A stretch of 64,000 nt of DNA, from assembly GCA_947474365.1 (NCBI GenBank), contig CANJIU010000043.1, positions 1 through 64,000 of the forward strand. Reading direction: 5' to 3'. Below, in pieces: positions 34,634 through 43,725 of the stretch. The DNA is from Opitutia bacterium (GTDB lineage: Bacteria; Verrucomicrobiota; Verrucomicrobiia; Opitutales; Opitutaceae). The translations under genes and the position numbers were made by a program. The notes under the pieces are model-generated. The model was given only the letters and a program-made list of their open reading frames with translations. It was not told the DNA's origin and ran no database searches. Numbering within the stretch: the stretch's first letter is position 1; every line of letters begins with the position of its first letter.

Positions 34634-36262
34634 ATGAAACGGCTCGCCCTCCTTTTCGCGCTGACCGCCATCGTTGCGGTGCCGTTTGTCCTTCGTCCGA
34701 AGCGCGCGGCCATCGCGAAGGCAGACGACACGGTGGTGATCATCACACCGCACAACGAGGCGATTCGCCACGAATATGCGCGCGGCTTTGGAGAATGGTA
34801 TCGGCAAAATACTGGCCGCACCGTGGCGGTGGACTGGAGGGTTGTGGGAGGCACGAGTGAGATCGCGCGCTTCCTCGAGGGCGAGTACACAACCGCGTTT
34901 GAAAACCACTGGAAAGACACGCTGGGAAGGCGGTGGAGCGCCGAGGTGCAGGGCGGATTTCAGAACGGTCGCCTGCCGGCCGACGCCTCGGTGGAGGCCA
35001 AGGAGGCGCGCGCGGCCTTTCTCGCTTCAGAGGTGGGCTGCGGCATCGATGTGTTTTTCGGAGGTGGCACCTACGATTTGGAACGTCAGGCGCAGGCCGG
35101 CCGCCTGGTGGACTCCGGCCTGCGGCAACTCCATCCGGACTGGTTCACGGAGAAGACGATTCCCCAGTCGTTCGGGGGCGAGACCTACTGGCGTCCCGAC
35201 GGACTTTGGATCGGCACGGTGCTGAGTTCGTACGGGATTATTTTCAATCGTGACGCGCTCAAGCGCCTGGGCATTGCCCACGAGCCGACGCGATGGGAAG
35301 ACCTCGCCGACCCTCGCCTCGTCGGCGAGGTGGGGCTCGCCGATCCGACGAAGAGCGGATCAGTGGCCAAGGCATTTGAAAACATCATCCAGCAGCAGAT
35401 GCAGCGGAAATTCCAGACGCTGACCCGGGAGCGCACCGGCGCGTCAGCCGCCACGATCGAAGCGGAGGCGGTGCGCGAGGGTTGGGACGCGGGGCTGAGG
35501 TTGCTGCAACTTATCGGGGCCAACGCCCGCTACTTCACGGACTCCTCGCAAAAACCGCCGATCGACGTCGCCGCCGGCAACTGCGCCGCCGGGCTCTGCA
35601 TCGACTTTTACGGCCGGCAGCAGCAGGAGGCGGTGCGCCGGCGCGACGGTGCGGAGCGCATCGGGTATGTCTCGCCGGCAGGTGGCTCGGTGGCGTCGGT
35701 CGATCCGATCGCGCTCATGCGCGGAGCGTCAAACCGGGCGGCGGCGATTGCGTTCATAGAGTACTCGCTCGCACTCGAAGGACAGAAGCTGTGGAACTTC
35801 CAACTGGGAACTCCAGGCGGGCCTGTCCGGTTTGTGCTGCGACGGATGCCGGTGCGGCGCGATTTCTACGCGCATGACGAGTGGAAGTCGTGGCGCAGCG
35901 ACCCGGAGGACTCGCCCTTTGAGCAGGATGAGCCGCTCGTCTACCACGAGGAATGGACGGGGAAGTTTTTCCGGGAGATGGCCTTTGTCGTCCACGTGAT
36001 GTGCCAGGACACCCACGCCGAGCTTCAATCCGCCTGGCGGGCGATCAGCGCGGCACCCGAGCCGCTGCGGGGACGCGCGCTGGCCGTGCTGCAGGATATT
36101 TCAGCGGTGAGCTACGAGCGGACGAACCGTGAAATCCGCGCCCAACTTGGCTCCCGAAACAAGGTGGACGAGGTGCGCGCCGCGAAGGAACTCGCAGCGA
36201 CATTTCGGGCGACCTACGCACGCGCCGAAGCGATTGCGCGGCAACGGCCGGAATCGCCGTAA
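34634..36262 (+). CDS. Extracellular solute-binding protein, iron(III)-type ABC
   Basis: The 542-residue protein has an N-terminal signal or anchor (MKRLALLFALTAIVAVPFVL) and a type 1 binding-protein fold. Motifs include ITPHNEAIRHEYARGFGEWY (near 37-56) and FFGGGTYDLERQAQAGRL (near 140), with a later GYVSPAGGSVASVDPIALMR, like AfuA/FbpA iron or phosphonate binders. It is about 200 residues longer than usual, with a charged helical C-terminal extension (about 420-540). It forms a two-gene unit with the ATPase. The ligand is inferred from the family. Confidence 0.82.
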   Translation: MKRLALLFALTAIVAVPFVLRPKRAAIAKADDTVVIITPHNEAIRHEYARGFGEWYRQNTGRTVAVDWRVVGGTSEIARFLEGEYTTAFENHWKDTLGRRWSAEVQGGFQNGRLPADASVEAKEARAAFLASEVGCGIDVFFGGGTYDLERQAQAGRLVDSGLRQLHPDWFTEKTIPQSFGGETYWRPDGLWIGTVLSSYGIIFNRDALKRLGIAHEPTRWEDLADPRLVGEVGLADPTKSGSVAKAFENIIQQQMQRKFQTLTRERTGASAATIEAEAVREGWDAGLRLLQLIGANARYFTDSSQKPPIDVAAGNCAAGLCIDFYGRQQQEAVRRRDGAERIGYVSPAGGSVASVDPIALMRGASNRAAAIAFIEYSLALEGQKLWNFQLGTPGGPVRFVLRRMPVRRDFYAHDEWKSWRSDPEDSPFEQDEPLVYHEEWTGKFFREMAFVVHVMCQDTHAELQSAWRAISAAPEPLRGRALAVLQDISAVSYERTNREIRAQLGSRNKVDEVRAAKELAATFRATYARAEAIARQRPESP

Positions 36263-36289
36263 AACCTCGCCGGCCGGCTATCTTTTTTT
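36245..36289 (+). terminator. Possible terminator after the binding-protein gene
   Basis: CGGCCGG (36245-36251) can pair with CCGGCCG (36270-36276) across an 18-nt loop, and a run of seven T follows at 36283-36289. The stem begins inside the last codons of the gene. The loop is long, so the call is weak. Confidence 0.3.
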
Positions 36290-36988
36290 CGGCAGCGTGT
36301 ATTCGGTGAAGGTCACCTTCATCTCGGCATCGAGCGATTTGAAGATGAAGGCGGTGCCGCGCACGCGGGTGGAAACCAATTGGGGCAGGCTGGGCTTCTC
36401 GGCGTCCGGCAGACTGTAGGTCATCAGCGTCCGCATCTCCGTGATTGTCACTCCAAAGGCCGGATGAAACGTGCTGATGTTGGTGAGTTCGATGGATTCG
36501 ATCGTTTGCGTGGGCTTGTGCAGGACAACAGTGGCGCGGAGAAAAGACGCGGTGTTGTCGCGGGCTTCGCCAGGGCGCAGCCGGCACCGGTAGGTCGCGC
36601 GCTCTTCGGTGATCGAAATCGTTTCGAATGAACCGGGATCAAATTGTTCGGCTAGCTTCGGTGCGGTGCCGCCACGGGACCGCCGGGATCGTGCTTCGGC
36701 GTAATCTCGCAGATCGTCCGGGCCGGGCGCGCGACCGTCCTTTTGCACGAGCGACCAGCGATCGAAGTCTGGTTTAGCGGCGTCGCTTCGTTCCACGGTC
36801 GATTTCCCCTCGGCAACGGTGGTCAGCGTGAATGACCAGCCGTGTGGCGCGTCGGAGCGAAATGTCTGCAGCGCTGCCGCGAGGTCGAGCGGAACCGCAG
36901 CGCGAAGGAACGAGGTGAGAGCAAGAAACGCAAAAAGGAAACGCACGGGCGGGACAAACCGCAAAGCGGTGGGCAAATCAATCCGCAT
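36278..36988 (-). CDS. Secreted protein of unknown function
   Basis: The 236-residue protein starts at ATG 36988, overlapping the stop of the BNR-repeat gene by 11 bp, so the two are probably translated together. A signal peptide spans about 1-31 (RFLFAFLALTSFLRAAVP). The mature part looks beta-rich, with phrases such as GWSFTLTTV and ERATYRCRL. Its size and composition are like periplasmic lipoprotein-carrier-type folds, but I see no specific motif and do not assign a function. Confidence 0.7.
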   Translation of the reverse strand: MRIDLPTALRFVPPVRFLFAFLALTSFLRAAVPLDLAAALQTFRSDAPHGWSFTLTTVAEGKSTVERSDAAKPDFDRWSLVQKDGRAPGPDDLRDYAEARSRRSRGGTAPKLAEQFDPGSFETISITEERATYRCRLRPGEARDNTASFLRATVVLHKPTQTIESIELTNISTFHPAFGVTITEMRTLMTYSLPDAEKPSLPQLVSTRVRGTAFIFKSLDAEMKVTFTEYTLPKKR

Positions 36989-39725
36989 CGTAAACCTCGA
37001 CGAGCGCAATGCCTGACCCGCCGTCCGCGCCAGCGACGACGACAGAGTACGAACCGGGGGCGAGCGTGACAAGCAGGGCGGCGTCGAGGCTCGCGGAGTT
37101 TAAGGGAAAGGCTCCGACTCGCTGCGCGGTCGCGGCAATCGCGGCGCCACTGCGGCTGATCTCCCAGTCATCGTTCGTCGCCAACAGGGTACTGCCGCGG
37201 AAGAGCGTGAGAAGGGGATCGGCCAGCGCGTCGGACACGCCGAACCGGGCGAGGCTCGGCCCGGCCGCCCGGATCAGAATCGTCCGTGGCTGCGTGCCGC
37301 TGATCGCGAAACCGGCAATCAGGGAATTGGCGCCTGCACCGGTTTCACTGCGCGTCGAGAGGTTCACGAACCGCGCGTTTCCCGGCGTTCCCGGTATGGC
37401 ATCGGCGTCATAGGCCTCGACCAGTGCGATGCCCCGGGAATTGGCCGCGTTGGTCACGGTCGCAGTATAGGCTTGGATGCCGAGGGGCAGGAGAAGGGCG
37501 GAGTCGAGGCTGTTGTTGGTAAAGGGAAACGCACCTAATCGGGCGAAGTCGGCGGCGGTGGCGCCGCCATTCGCCCAGTCGTCGTTGGTCCGGGAAAGAT
37601 CGGAGGCGGGGGCGTCGAGCGCGAGGCGGGGGTTGGCGATCGCGCTGCTGACGCCCAGTGCCGTCAACGTGGGCCCGGCCGCCCGCACCAGAATCGATTT
37701 GTTGCCATCGATGACAAAGCCGACGATCAGCGGGTTTCCCGGCGCCGTGGAGCCGCGCGTCGAGAGGTTGACGAGTCGGGCGTTGGTGTTGGTGCTCGCG
37801 ATGGATTCGGAGGCCTTCACGGGCAGACCGGCGCTGAAACGATACGCGCGGGTCAGGACCTCCGCCTCGCCGCTGGGAATTGTGATCCGGGCACCGTTCC
37901 ACTCCAGCCCCGCACCAGGGGAATTCGCCGGAAGCTGTTCGGTGGAAAGTGCCGTGGTGACGATTCCGGCTGTGCTGAACCCGCCGGCGGCAAAGCGCGA
38001 CGCAGTGACGGCGGCGATGCCTTCACTCGCAAACGCCTTTTCGACGTTGGTCCGCACCGTCCAGGCCACCTCGATGCTCGAAGGTGATAGCTGTCGCACC
38101 ACCAGATCCTGGCCCGAGTCGGCCTTCAGCGGATCGGTGCCACTGAGGTACTCGAGGTAGTTGGGCACGCCATCGCCATCGGTATCGTCGAGGTGACTCA
38201 GTCCCACCCTTCCTCCGCGGACGGTCGACCACGCGGCATAATCGGGCGTTTGGGTCGGCATGAACCGCACCGTGAAGGGATCCGAGTCGCCGGTCCGGGT
38301 GTCGCACCAGATCGCCACGCAGGGCTGATCCGGCGCGAGCGATGGCGCGATGCCCATGTAGTCGCCGAGCATCACGCCCCGGCTCGTCGGTGGGCCGAGG
38401 CGGATGTCGCTGCTCATCTCGGTCAGCCGCACGTTGGGTTGCCACGTCAGACCGCCGTCGAACGAATTCGCCGCGTAGATATCGATGAAGCTGTGACCAT
38501 CGGGCGCGTTGCGCTTGTCCATGAAGACGGTCGAGACGGTGCGGCCGTCCGGTGTGACCGCGATCGCGGGATTCACCACGCTCACGCCGGTCGGTTGATC
38601 GCTGGCAATGACGGGCGCCGACCACGTGGCGCCACTGTTGGTGGATTTCACGACGAGGACGCGGGGCGAACCGTTGATGACCGCCGTGTAGGTGACGAAG
38701 ATCGCTCCGGTCTGGCGCGCCACGGCTGCCATGGGCAGGAAGACGCCGTCACGTAAATCGGGGTCGTCCCAGCCCTCGACGGCCGGGACCACGGAGGTCA
38801 CGGTCGCGGGAAACGTGCGGCCTCCGTCGACCGAGCGCTTACAGTCGATGCGGAAGCGGTTCACGTTGTTTACATCGGTGAACTGGATGTAGACAATGAC
38901 CAGCGAGCCGTCGGGCAGGAAGAGGGGTTGGGAGCCCTGACTGCTCGAACCGAGGGGATTCAGGTCAACCGACGGGCTCCAGGTCGCTCCGCGGTCGTCG
39001 CTCAGCGAGATTACGATGGGTGTGCCGAGCGCGGTTCCGGCGGCGTTGTAGACGAAATTGGTCCAGGTGGAGACGAGCCGTCCGAAGTTCGGCGTACCCG
39101 GGTAGTCGTTCACCGCGAGCCAGTTTTTGTCTGGCGAAATCAGCGCGTTGGTCTGTTCGAACACGGTCGCGGGCGTGGACCACGTGGCGCCACCATCGGT
39201 CGACCGACTTACCACCACGGCGGCGCGATCGAAGGCTCCGGCCGTCGAACCCAGCGTCTGCAGGTAGAGGTCGCCCTGCGGTCCGATGCCGGCGACGGGG
39301 TCGGTCGCGCGATTGAAGCGCCCGCCGCTCGCAAACGAGAGATTGGGAATCATGGTGCGCGTCCATGTCAGTCCTCCATCCCGTGAGATGGCGTAGCCGC
39401 AGTCGACTGCGCCTCCGTCAAAATAGCGTCCCTCCTGAAAAGCCGCGAGGAGCAAGTCAGGATTAGCCGTGCTCCGCACGATGTGCGGCTCGGCCTGGCC
39501 GCGCTGCGAGGCGGGGAGGACGGAGGGATCGTCGCCTAGGCGGATGTTGACACCCACGCGCGCGTCGAGGACGGCGGGTGGTCGCCCCTTGGACAAATCA
39601 GGAAAAGCTGCCGCCCGCGGTGGGGGCGCTGTGACCGGGGGAAAAGGGATGGTTTCGGCGACGAGACCCGATCTTAAGGCAATCGCGGCGACGAGGGTCA
39701 GGGCGCGAAGCGTGGCGTTGGGCAT
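36978..39725 (-). CDS. Secreted BNR/sialidase-type propeller with C-terminal repeat pair
   Basis: The 915-residue protein from ATG 39725 has a signal peptide and a propeller domain with several Asp-box motifs (SRDGGLTW, STDGGATW, SDDRGATW, SVDGGRTF, STNSGATW, SFDGGLTW). A calcium-binding-type DDTDGDGVPNYLEY (near 507) follows. The C-terminus carries two copies of a roughly 120-residue unit with ARLVNLSTR/ARFVNLSTR, ILVRAAGP/ILIRAAGP, TNDDW and IALVEAYDAD/IALVEVYDAD. Asp boxes occur in sialidases but also in non-enzymatic propellers, and sialidase catalytic residues were not confirmed. The C-terminal repeats may be cell-surface modules. Confidence 0.8.
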   Translation of the reverse strand: MPNATLRALTLVAAIALRSGLVAETIPFPPVTAPPPRAAAFPDLSKGRPPAVLDARVGVNIRLGDDPSVLPASQRGQAEPHIVRSTANPDLLLAAFQEGRYFDGGAVDCGYAISRDGGLTWTRTMIPNLSFASGGRFNRATDPVAGIGPQGDLYLQTLGSTAGAFDRAAVVVSRSTDGGATWSTPATVFEQTNALISPDKNWLAVNDYPGTPNFGRLVSTWTNFVYNAAGTALGTPIVISLSDDRGATWSPSVDLNPLGSSSQGSQPLFLPDGSLVIVYIQFTDVNNVNRFRIDCKRSVDGGRTFPATVTSVVPAVEGWDDPDLRDGVFLPMAAVARQTGAIFVTYTAVINGSPRVLVVKSTNSGATWSAPVIASDQPTGVSVVNPAIAVTPDGRTVSTVFMDKRNAPDGHSFIDIYAANSFDGGLTWQPNVRLTEMSSDIRLGPPTSRGVMLGDYMGIAPSLAPDQPCVAIWCDTRTGDSDPFTVRFMPTQTPDYAAWSTVRGGRVGLSHLDDTDGDGVPNYLEYLSGTDPLKADSGQDLVVRQLSPSSIEVAWTVRTNVEKAFASEGIAAVTASRFAAGGFSTAGIVTTALSTEQLPANSPGAGLEWNGARITIPSGEAEVLTRAYRFSAGLPVKASESIASTNTNARLVNLSTRGSTAPGNPLIVGFVIDGNKSILVRAAGPTLTALGVSSAIANPRLALDAPASDLSRTNDDWANGGATAADFARLGAFPFTNNSLDSALLLPLGIQAYTATVTNAANSRGIALVEAYDADAIPGTPGNARFVNLSTRSETGAGANSLIAGFAISGTQPRTILIRAAGPSLARFGVSDALADPLLTLFRGSTLLATNDDWEISRSGAAIAATAQRVGAFPLNSASLDAALLVTLAPGSYSVVVAGADGGSGIALVEVYDAD

Positions 39726-39855
39726 CGGGTTACTCAACGCGAAGACCGTCGCGCCTCAAGCGTAGTCGGTGGGGCCCACGATGACCTTTTTTTCGTGCGC
39801 TTTGCCCATTGCTTCGCGCCGCGGTTTTCCGCACAACAGCGCCCTTTCTCCGTCT

Positions 39856-40146
39856 ATGTCCCATTCCATCGACCTCAACATCGACCATGTGGCGAAACTC
39901 GCCCGGCTCGCGCTGACGCCCGAGGAGAAGGCGAGTTATTCCCGTCAACTGGGAGATGTCCTCGGCCACATCGAGCAATTGGCGAAGGTGGACGTGAGCG
40001 GGATCGAGCCGAGTTCGCACGCCTTTGCCGTCACCAATGTTTGGGCCGAGGACGTCGCCCGTCCGGGGCTGTCGGTGGCGGAGGCGCTGCGCAACGCACC
40101 CGCCCAACGTGAGCACATGGTGGTGGTGCCGAAGGTCGTCGAGTGA
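39856..40146 (+). CDS. gatC: Asp-tRNA(Asn)/Glu-tRNA(Gln) amidotransferase subunit C
   Basis: The 96-residue small subunit of GatCAB starts at ATG 39856, with HVAKLARLALTPEEKASY (near 11-28) and the C-terminal REHMVVVPKVVE, both standard. It stabilises GatA in the complex that amidates misacylated tRNA. Its stop overlaps the GTG start of gatA by 4 bp. The leader is CTTTCTCCGTCT, with no Shine-Dalgarno. Confidence 0.94.
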   Translation: MSHSIDLNIDHVAKLARLALTPEEKASYSRQLGDVLGHIEQLAKVDVSGIEPSSHAFAVTNVWAEDVARPGLSVAEALRNAPAQREHMVVVPKVVE

Positions 40147-41618
40147 ACGCGCCCATGTCTGCGGAAATTTTCCATCAGCCGATTGCAACTTTGGCGGCGC
40201 AGCTGGAGGCGAAGGCCATCTCAGCGGTCGAATTGACGCAGGCCGTGGTCGCCCGCACAAAGGCCGTCGAGCCGCGGGTGCGCGCCTTCAATTCCTTCGA
40301 CGAAGCGGACGCCCTGACCCAGGCGGCTGCGGCCGACGCGCGGCGGGCCGCCGGGGCGGCCAGGGGACCGCTCGACGGCATTCCGGTCGGATTGAAGGAT
40401 GTCATCGCGGTCGCGGGCCAGCCGCTCACGGCGTCGAGCAAGATGCTCGCGAATTTTGTTTCGCCCTACGACTCCACGGTCACGACCAAGCTGCGGCAGG
40501 CGGGCGCGGTGATGTGGGGACGCCTGAATTGCGACGAGTTCGCGATGGGATCTTCGACCGAAAATTCGGCGTTTCATCCGACCGGAAATCCGTGGGACGT
40601 CACGCGTGTGCCCGGTGGATCGTCCGGTGGCAGTGCCGCCGCGCTGGCGGCGGGCGAAGCGATCGCGACGCTCGGTTCCGACACTGGCGGCTCGATCCGC
40701 CAACCGGCCGCGCTCTGCGGAGTCGTGGGCATGAAGCCGACCTACGGGCTGGTTTCCCGCTACGGCCTGATCGCGTATGCCTCCTCGTTGGATCAGATCG
40801 GGCCGTTTGCCCGCACCGTGGAGGATGCGGCGATCGTCCTCGGGGCGATCGCCGGCCACGACGAGCGAGACTCCACTTCGTTCAAGACGGAGATCCCGAA
40901 CTATCGGGCGGAGTTAGGCGCGCGGCGTGGGCCCTGGAAGCTGGGGATCCCCAAGGAATATTTCGGGGAGGGGCTCGATCCCGAGATCGCGGCGGCGGTC
41001 GAGCGCTCGATTGCGTTTTACAAGTCGCAGGGCTGCGAAATCAAGGAAGTGTCGCTGCCCCACACCCAGTACTGCCTCGACACCTATTACATCATCGCGA
41101 CGGCCGAGGCGTCGTCGAATCTCGCGCGCTACGACGGCATTCGTTACGGCCATCGGTCGAAAAACGCGAAGGACATCGTCGACCTCTATTTCCAGTCCCG
41201 CGCCGAGGGATTTGGAGCCGAGGTGAAGCGTCGGATCATCCTCGGCACCTATGTGCTGTCGAGCGGCTACTACGATGCGTTTTATCTGCGGGCGCAAAAG
41301 GTCCGCACGCTCATCCGGCGCGATTTTCTGAACGCGTTCAAGGAGGTCGACGCGCTAATCACCCCGACCTCGCCGATTCCAGCGTTCAAGATCGGTGAAA
41401 AGAGCGATCCACTGGCGATGTACCTCTGCGACATCTACACCATCGGCGTGAATCTCGCGGGCCTCCCGGCGATCAGCGTGCCCTGCGGTTTCATGCCATC
41501 AAATCTCCCCATCGGACTCCAGCTGATCGGTCAGCCCTTCCAGGAGGCGAACCTCCTCGCCATCGCCCATTCCTACGAGTGCGCGCACGAGTGGAGCGTC
41601 AAACATCCGAACCTCTGA
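40143..41618 (+). CDS. gatA: Asp-tRNA(Asn)/Glu-tRNA(Gln) amidotransferase subunit A
   Basis: GatA is the amidase that releases ammonia from glutamine for tRNA amidation. The 491-residue protein (GTG at 40143; ATG at 40155 is also possible) has the amidase signature with the catalytic triad Lys85 (GLKDV), Ser160 (GGSSGGS) and Ser184 (TGGSIRQPA). Spacings of 75 and 24 match characterised GatA. It overlaps gatC and is followed 91 bp later by gatB. Confidence 0.96.
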   Translation: MNAPMSAEIFHQPIATLAAQLEAKAISAVELTQAVVARTKAVEPRVRAFNSFDEADALTQAAAADARRAAGAARGPLDGIPVGLKDVIAVAGQPLTASSKMLANFVSPYDSTVTTKLRQAGAVMWGRLNCDEFAMGSSTENSAFHPTGNPWDVTRVPGGSSGGSAAALAAGEAIATLGSDTGGSIRQPAALCGVVGMKPTYGLVSRYGLIAYASSLDQIGPFARTVEDAAIVLGAIAGHDERDSTSFKTEIPNYRAELGARRGPWKLGIPKEYFGEGLDPEIAAAVERSIAFYKSQGCEIKEVSLPHTQYCLDTYYIIATAEASSNLARYDGIRYGHRSKNAKDIVDLYFQSRAEGFGAEVKRRIILGTYVLSSGYYDAFYLRAQKVRTLIRRDFLNAFKEVDALITPTSPIPAFKIGEKSDPLAMYLCDIYTIGVNLAGLPAISVPCGFMPSNLPIGLQLIGQPFQEANLLAIAHSYECAHEWSVKHPNL

Positions 41619-41637
41619 CGATGAGCCTTTGTCACGC

Positions 41638-41665
41638 AACCGTCCGCCGGACGGATGATTTTGTT
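41638..41665 (+). terminator. Terminator- or attenuator-like hairpin between gatA and gatB
   Basis: CCGTCCG (41638-41644) and CGGACGG (41646-41652) are perfect arms, followed by ATGA and a TTTTGTTTT tract. The loop is one base as written, so the real stem would be shorter. It could reduce read-through into gatB. Confidence 0.35.
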
Positions 41666-41709
41666 TTCGTGCTGTTGGTGTGCCTTGCGGGCGAAAAAAC
41701 TGTCTCCCC

Positions 41710-43161
41710 ATGAATTACGAAGCCGTCATCGGGCTGGAGGTCCACGTCCAGATCAAGACCCGCTCGAAGGTCTTCACGCGCGTCGCCACGGGCTACGGCC
41801 AGGAGCCGAACACGCTCACCGACCCCGTGGTGCTTGGCCTGCCGGGAGCTTTGCCGGTGATGAACAAGGCCGCCCTCGACGCCATCATCAAGGCGGGCCT
41901 CCTGCTCGGCTGCGAAATAGCGCCGGTCTGCAAATGGGATCGAAAAAATTACTTCTATCCCGATTCGCCGAAGAACTACCAGATTTCGCAATACGACCAG
42001 CCCATTTGTCTGGGTGGGGCGGTTGAGATCGAGCTGCCCGGCTCCGCGCGCAACGTGATGGGAGAGCACAAGAAAATCCCGCTGACGCGCATTCACCTCG
42101 AGGAGGATGTCGGCAAGTTGAACCACGGCGCGGCTGATTCGCTGGTCGACTACAACCGGGCCGGCACGCCGTTGATGGAAATCGTTTCTGACCCTGCCAT
42201 GCACACGGCCGACGAGGCGTATGCGTACCTCACGTCGCTCCGGGCCACGATGATCTACGGCGGGATTTCCGACTGCGACATGGAGAAAGGGCAGCTCCGC
42301 TGCGACGCCAATATCTCGATTCGCCCTGTGGGGCAGAAGGAACTGGGCGTCAAGGTGGAGCTGAAGAACCTCAACTCGATCTCGTTCGTCCGCGATGGCA
42401 TCTCGCACGAGATCAAGCGCCAGATCGGTGTGCTCGAACGCGGCGGAATCATCACCCAGGAGACGCGCGACTACGATGGCATGACCGGGACTTCGCAGTC
42501 GCTCCGCTCGAAGGAAGAGGCGCACGACTACCGGTATTTCCCTGATCCGGATTTGCTACCCGTGGAGGTGGATGCGGCGTGGAAGGCGCGGATCCAGGCC
42601 GAATGCCCGGAGCTGCCGTTCGACAAGCAGCGTCGGTTGGTGGAGTGCTACCAACTGCCGTACACGCTCACGTCGGTCCTGATCTGGGACCGGACGCTGG
42701 CGGATTTTTTTGAGGAAGCGGCAAAACTCAGTGGCAAACCTCAGGCGGTCGGCAACTGGATCGCCAACGACCTGTTGCGTGAGTTGGGTAACGCCAAACT
42801 TGACCTGGCGGCCTCGAAGGTTCGCCCCGCGCACATCGCCACGCTCGTGCAATTGATCGACGCGGGCACGATCCTGACGAATGCGGCGAAGGAGATCTTC
42901 GCCGAGATGTTTGCCACGGGTGATCAACCCGACGCGATTGCCGATCGGCGTGGACTCAAGGCGGCACCGACCGACAGCAACGAACTGGAGTCGTGGTGTC
43001 GTGATTCCATCGCGGCCAACGCGAAAGCCGTCGCAGAATTCAAGGCGGGCAAGGACAGCGCGATCAACGCCCTCAAAGGCCCCGTGATGAAGGCGGCCAA
43101 GGGCAAGGCCAACCCCAAGCTGGTCGACGAGACGCTGCGGCGGCTGCTTGCGGCGGGGTAG
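41710..43161 (+). CDS. gatB: Asp-tRNA(Asn)/Glu-tRNA(Gln) amidotransferase subunit B
   Basis: GatB is the kinase/tRNA-binding subunit that activates the misacylated carboxyl group. It has 483 residues from ATG 41710, with MNYEAVIGLEVHVQIKT, PNTLTDPVVLGLPGALPV, KNYFYPDSPKNYQISQY and RIHLEEDVGKLNH in order. The GatB/YqeY tail runs from about residue 330 to the end. All are family hallmarks. The presence of gatCAB implies indirect Gln-tRNA or Asn-tRNA synthesis in this organism. Confidence 0.96.
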   Translation: MNYEAVIGLEVHVQIKTRSKVFTRVATGYGQEPNTLTDPVVLGLPGALPVMNKAALDAIIKAGLLLGCEIAPVCKWDRKNYFYPDSPKNYQISQYDQPICLGGAVEIELPGSARNVMGEHKKIPLTRIHLEEDVGKLNHGAADSLVDYNRAGTPLMEIVSDPAMHTADEAYAYLTSLRATMIYGGISDCDMEKGQLRCDANISIRPVGQKELGVKVELKNLNSISFVRDGISHEIKRQIGVLERGGIITQETRDYDGMTGTSQSLRSKEEAHDYRYFPDPDLLPVEVDAAWKARIQAECPELPFDKQRRLVECYQLPYTLTSVLIWDRTLADFFEEAAKLSGKPQAVGNWIANDLLRELGNAKLDLAASKVRPAHIATLVQLIDAGTILTNAAKEIFAEMFATGDQPDAIADRRGLKAAPTDSNELESWCRDSIAANAKAVAEFKAGKDSAINALKGPVMKAAKGKANPKLVDETLRRLLAAG

Positions 43162-43176
43162 AGATCGCGCCGCTCG

Positions 43177-43584
43177 TCAACGGTCAGGTTCGTCGCCGCG
43201 CGCGCCGCTGAGTCGGTCGCAGATGAACGTATGGGCCTGGTCTGCGAGCTTGCTGAGGAGCAGCAGATCGTCGCGGCCGAAGCTGTCGGAATCGTGAAAC
43301 TGCTTTTGCTCGTCCATGTACGTGCGGCAGAAGGTGACGTTGAAGAACGCGCGCTGGTCGGAATTGTTTTCCCAGACGGCGGCCTTGATGCGGCCGAGTC
43401 GGAGTGTTTTCACTGGAGCGGGGCCGGCGGCGGGGGCATTGCGCGATTGCGGGGCCGCGGGGGCGTATTTGGGTGGCATGGATTTCATGGGTTGGGAGGA
43501 GCGATCGGATGAATTGGCCGGACCCGACAGGGTGGCTCGGAATCGGTTGGTAACGGCGTCGATGCTCGCCCGCGGGTCGGACAT
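43177..43584 (-). CDS. Small conserved protein of unknown function
   Basis: The 135-residue protein has a Pro/Ala/Ser-rich N-terminal half likely to be disordered. The compact C-terminal half reads KTLRLGRIKAAVWEN, then FFNVTFCRTY and DSFGRDDLLLLSKLADQAHT. It resembles small proteins I associate with Planctomycetes and Verrucomicrobia, but I know no function for them. It diverges from the VWA gene. An 11-bp direct-repeat array lies 52 bp upstream of this start and equally far from the VWA start. Confidence 0.7.
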   Translation of the reverse strand: MSDPRASIDAVTNRFRATLSGPANSSDRSSQPMKSMPPKYAPAAPQSRNAPAAGPAPVKTLRLGRIKAAVWENNSDQRAFFNVTFCRTYMDEQKQFHDSDSFGRDDLLLLSKLADQAHTFICDRLSGARGDEPDR

Positions 43585-43595
43585 GCCAAGCGATC

Positions 43596-43619
43596 GGTAT
43601 ACCCGAAATTGGGTATGCC
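43596..43619. repeat. Imperfect hairpin GGTATACCC/GGGTATGCC
   Basis: GGTATACCC (43596-43604) pairs with GGGTATGCC (43611-43619) around GAAATT, with one G-T position. It sits just upstream of the small conserved protein and beside the 11-bp array, so it could be an operator or leader structure. Confidence 0.45.
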
Positions 43620-43635
43620 CGGGAAAACGCTCTCA

Positions 43636-43679
43636 TGACAATTCCCTGACAACTCGCTGACGTCAGCGTGACAACCGGT
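43636..43679. promoter_or_regulatory. Four-unit 11-bp TGACA array, Pho-box-like operator
   Basis: TGACAA, TGACAA, TGACGT and TGACAA start at 43636, 43647, 43658 and 43669, exactly 11 bp apart. The third unit lies within the palindrome GCTGACGTCAGC. The complement core TGTCA and 11-bp period match the PhoB-type direct repeat. The array is midway between two divergent starts, and the operon on the right encodes an OmpR/PhoB-type regulator. Confidence 0.55.
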
Positions 43680-43725
43680 CGCGCGTTTTGTGGTTCACTC
43701 CCTGGGTCAAAACCAAGGACACAAA

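Noticed and set aside
33425..34909. 494-codon minus-strand frame opposite the ABC ATPase
   Set aside because: The plus strand has complete Walker A, signature and Walker B motifs; the minus frame has nothing recognisable.
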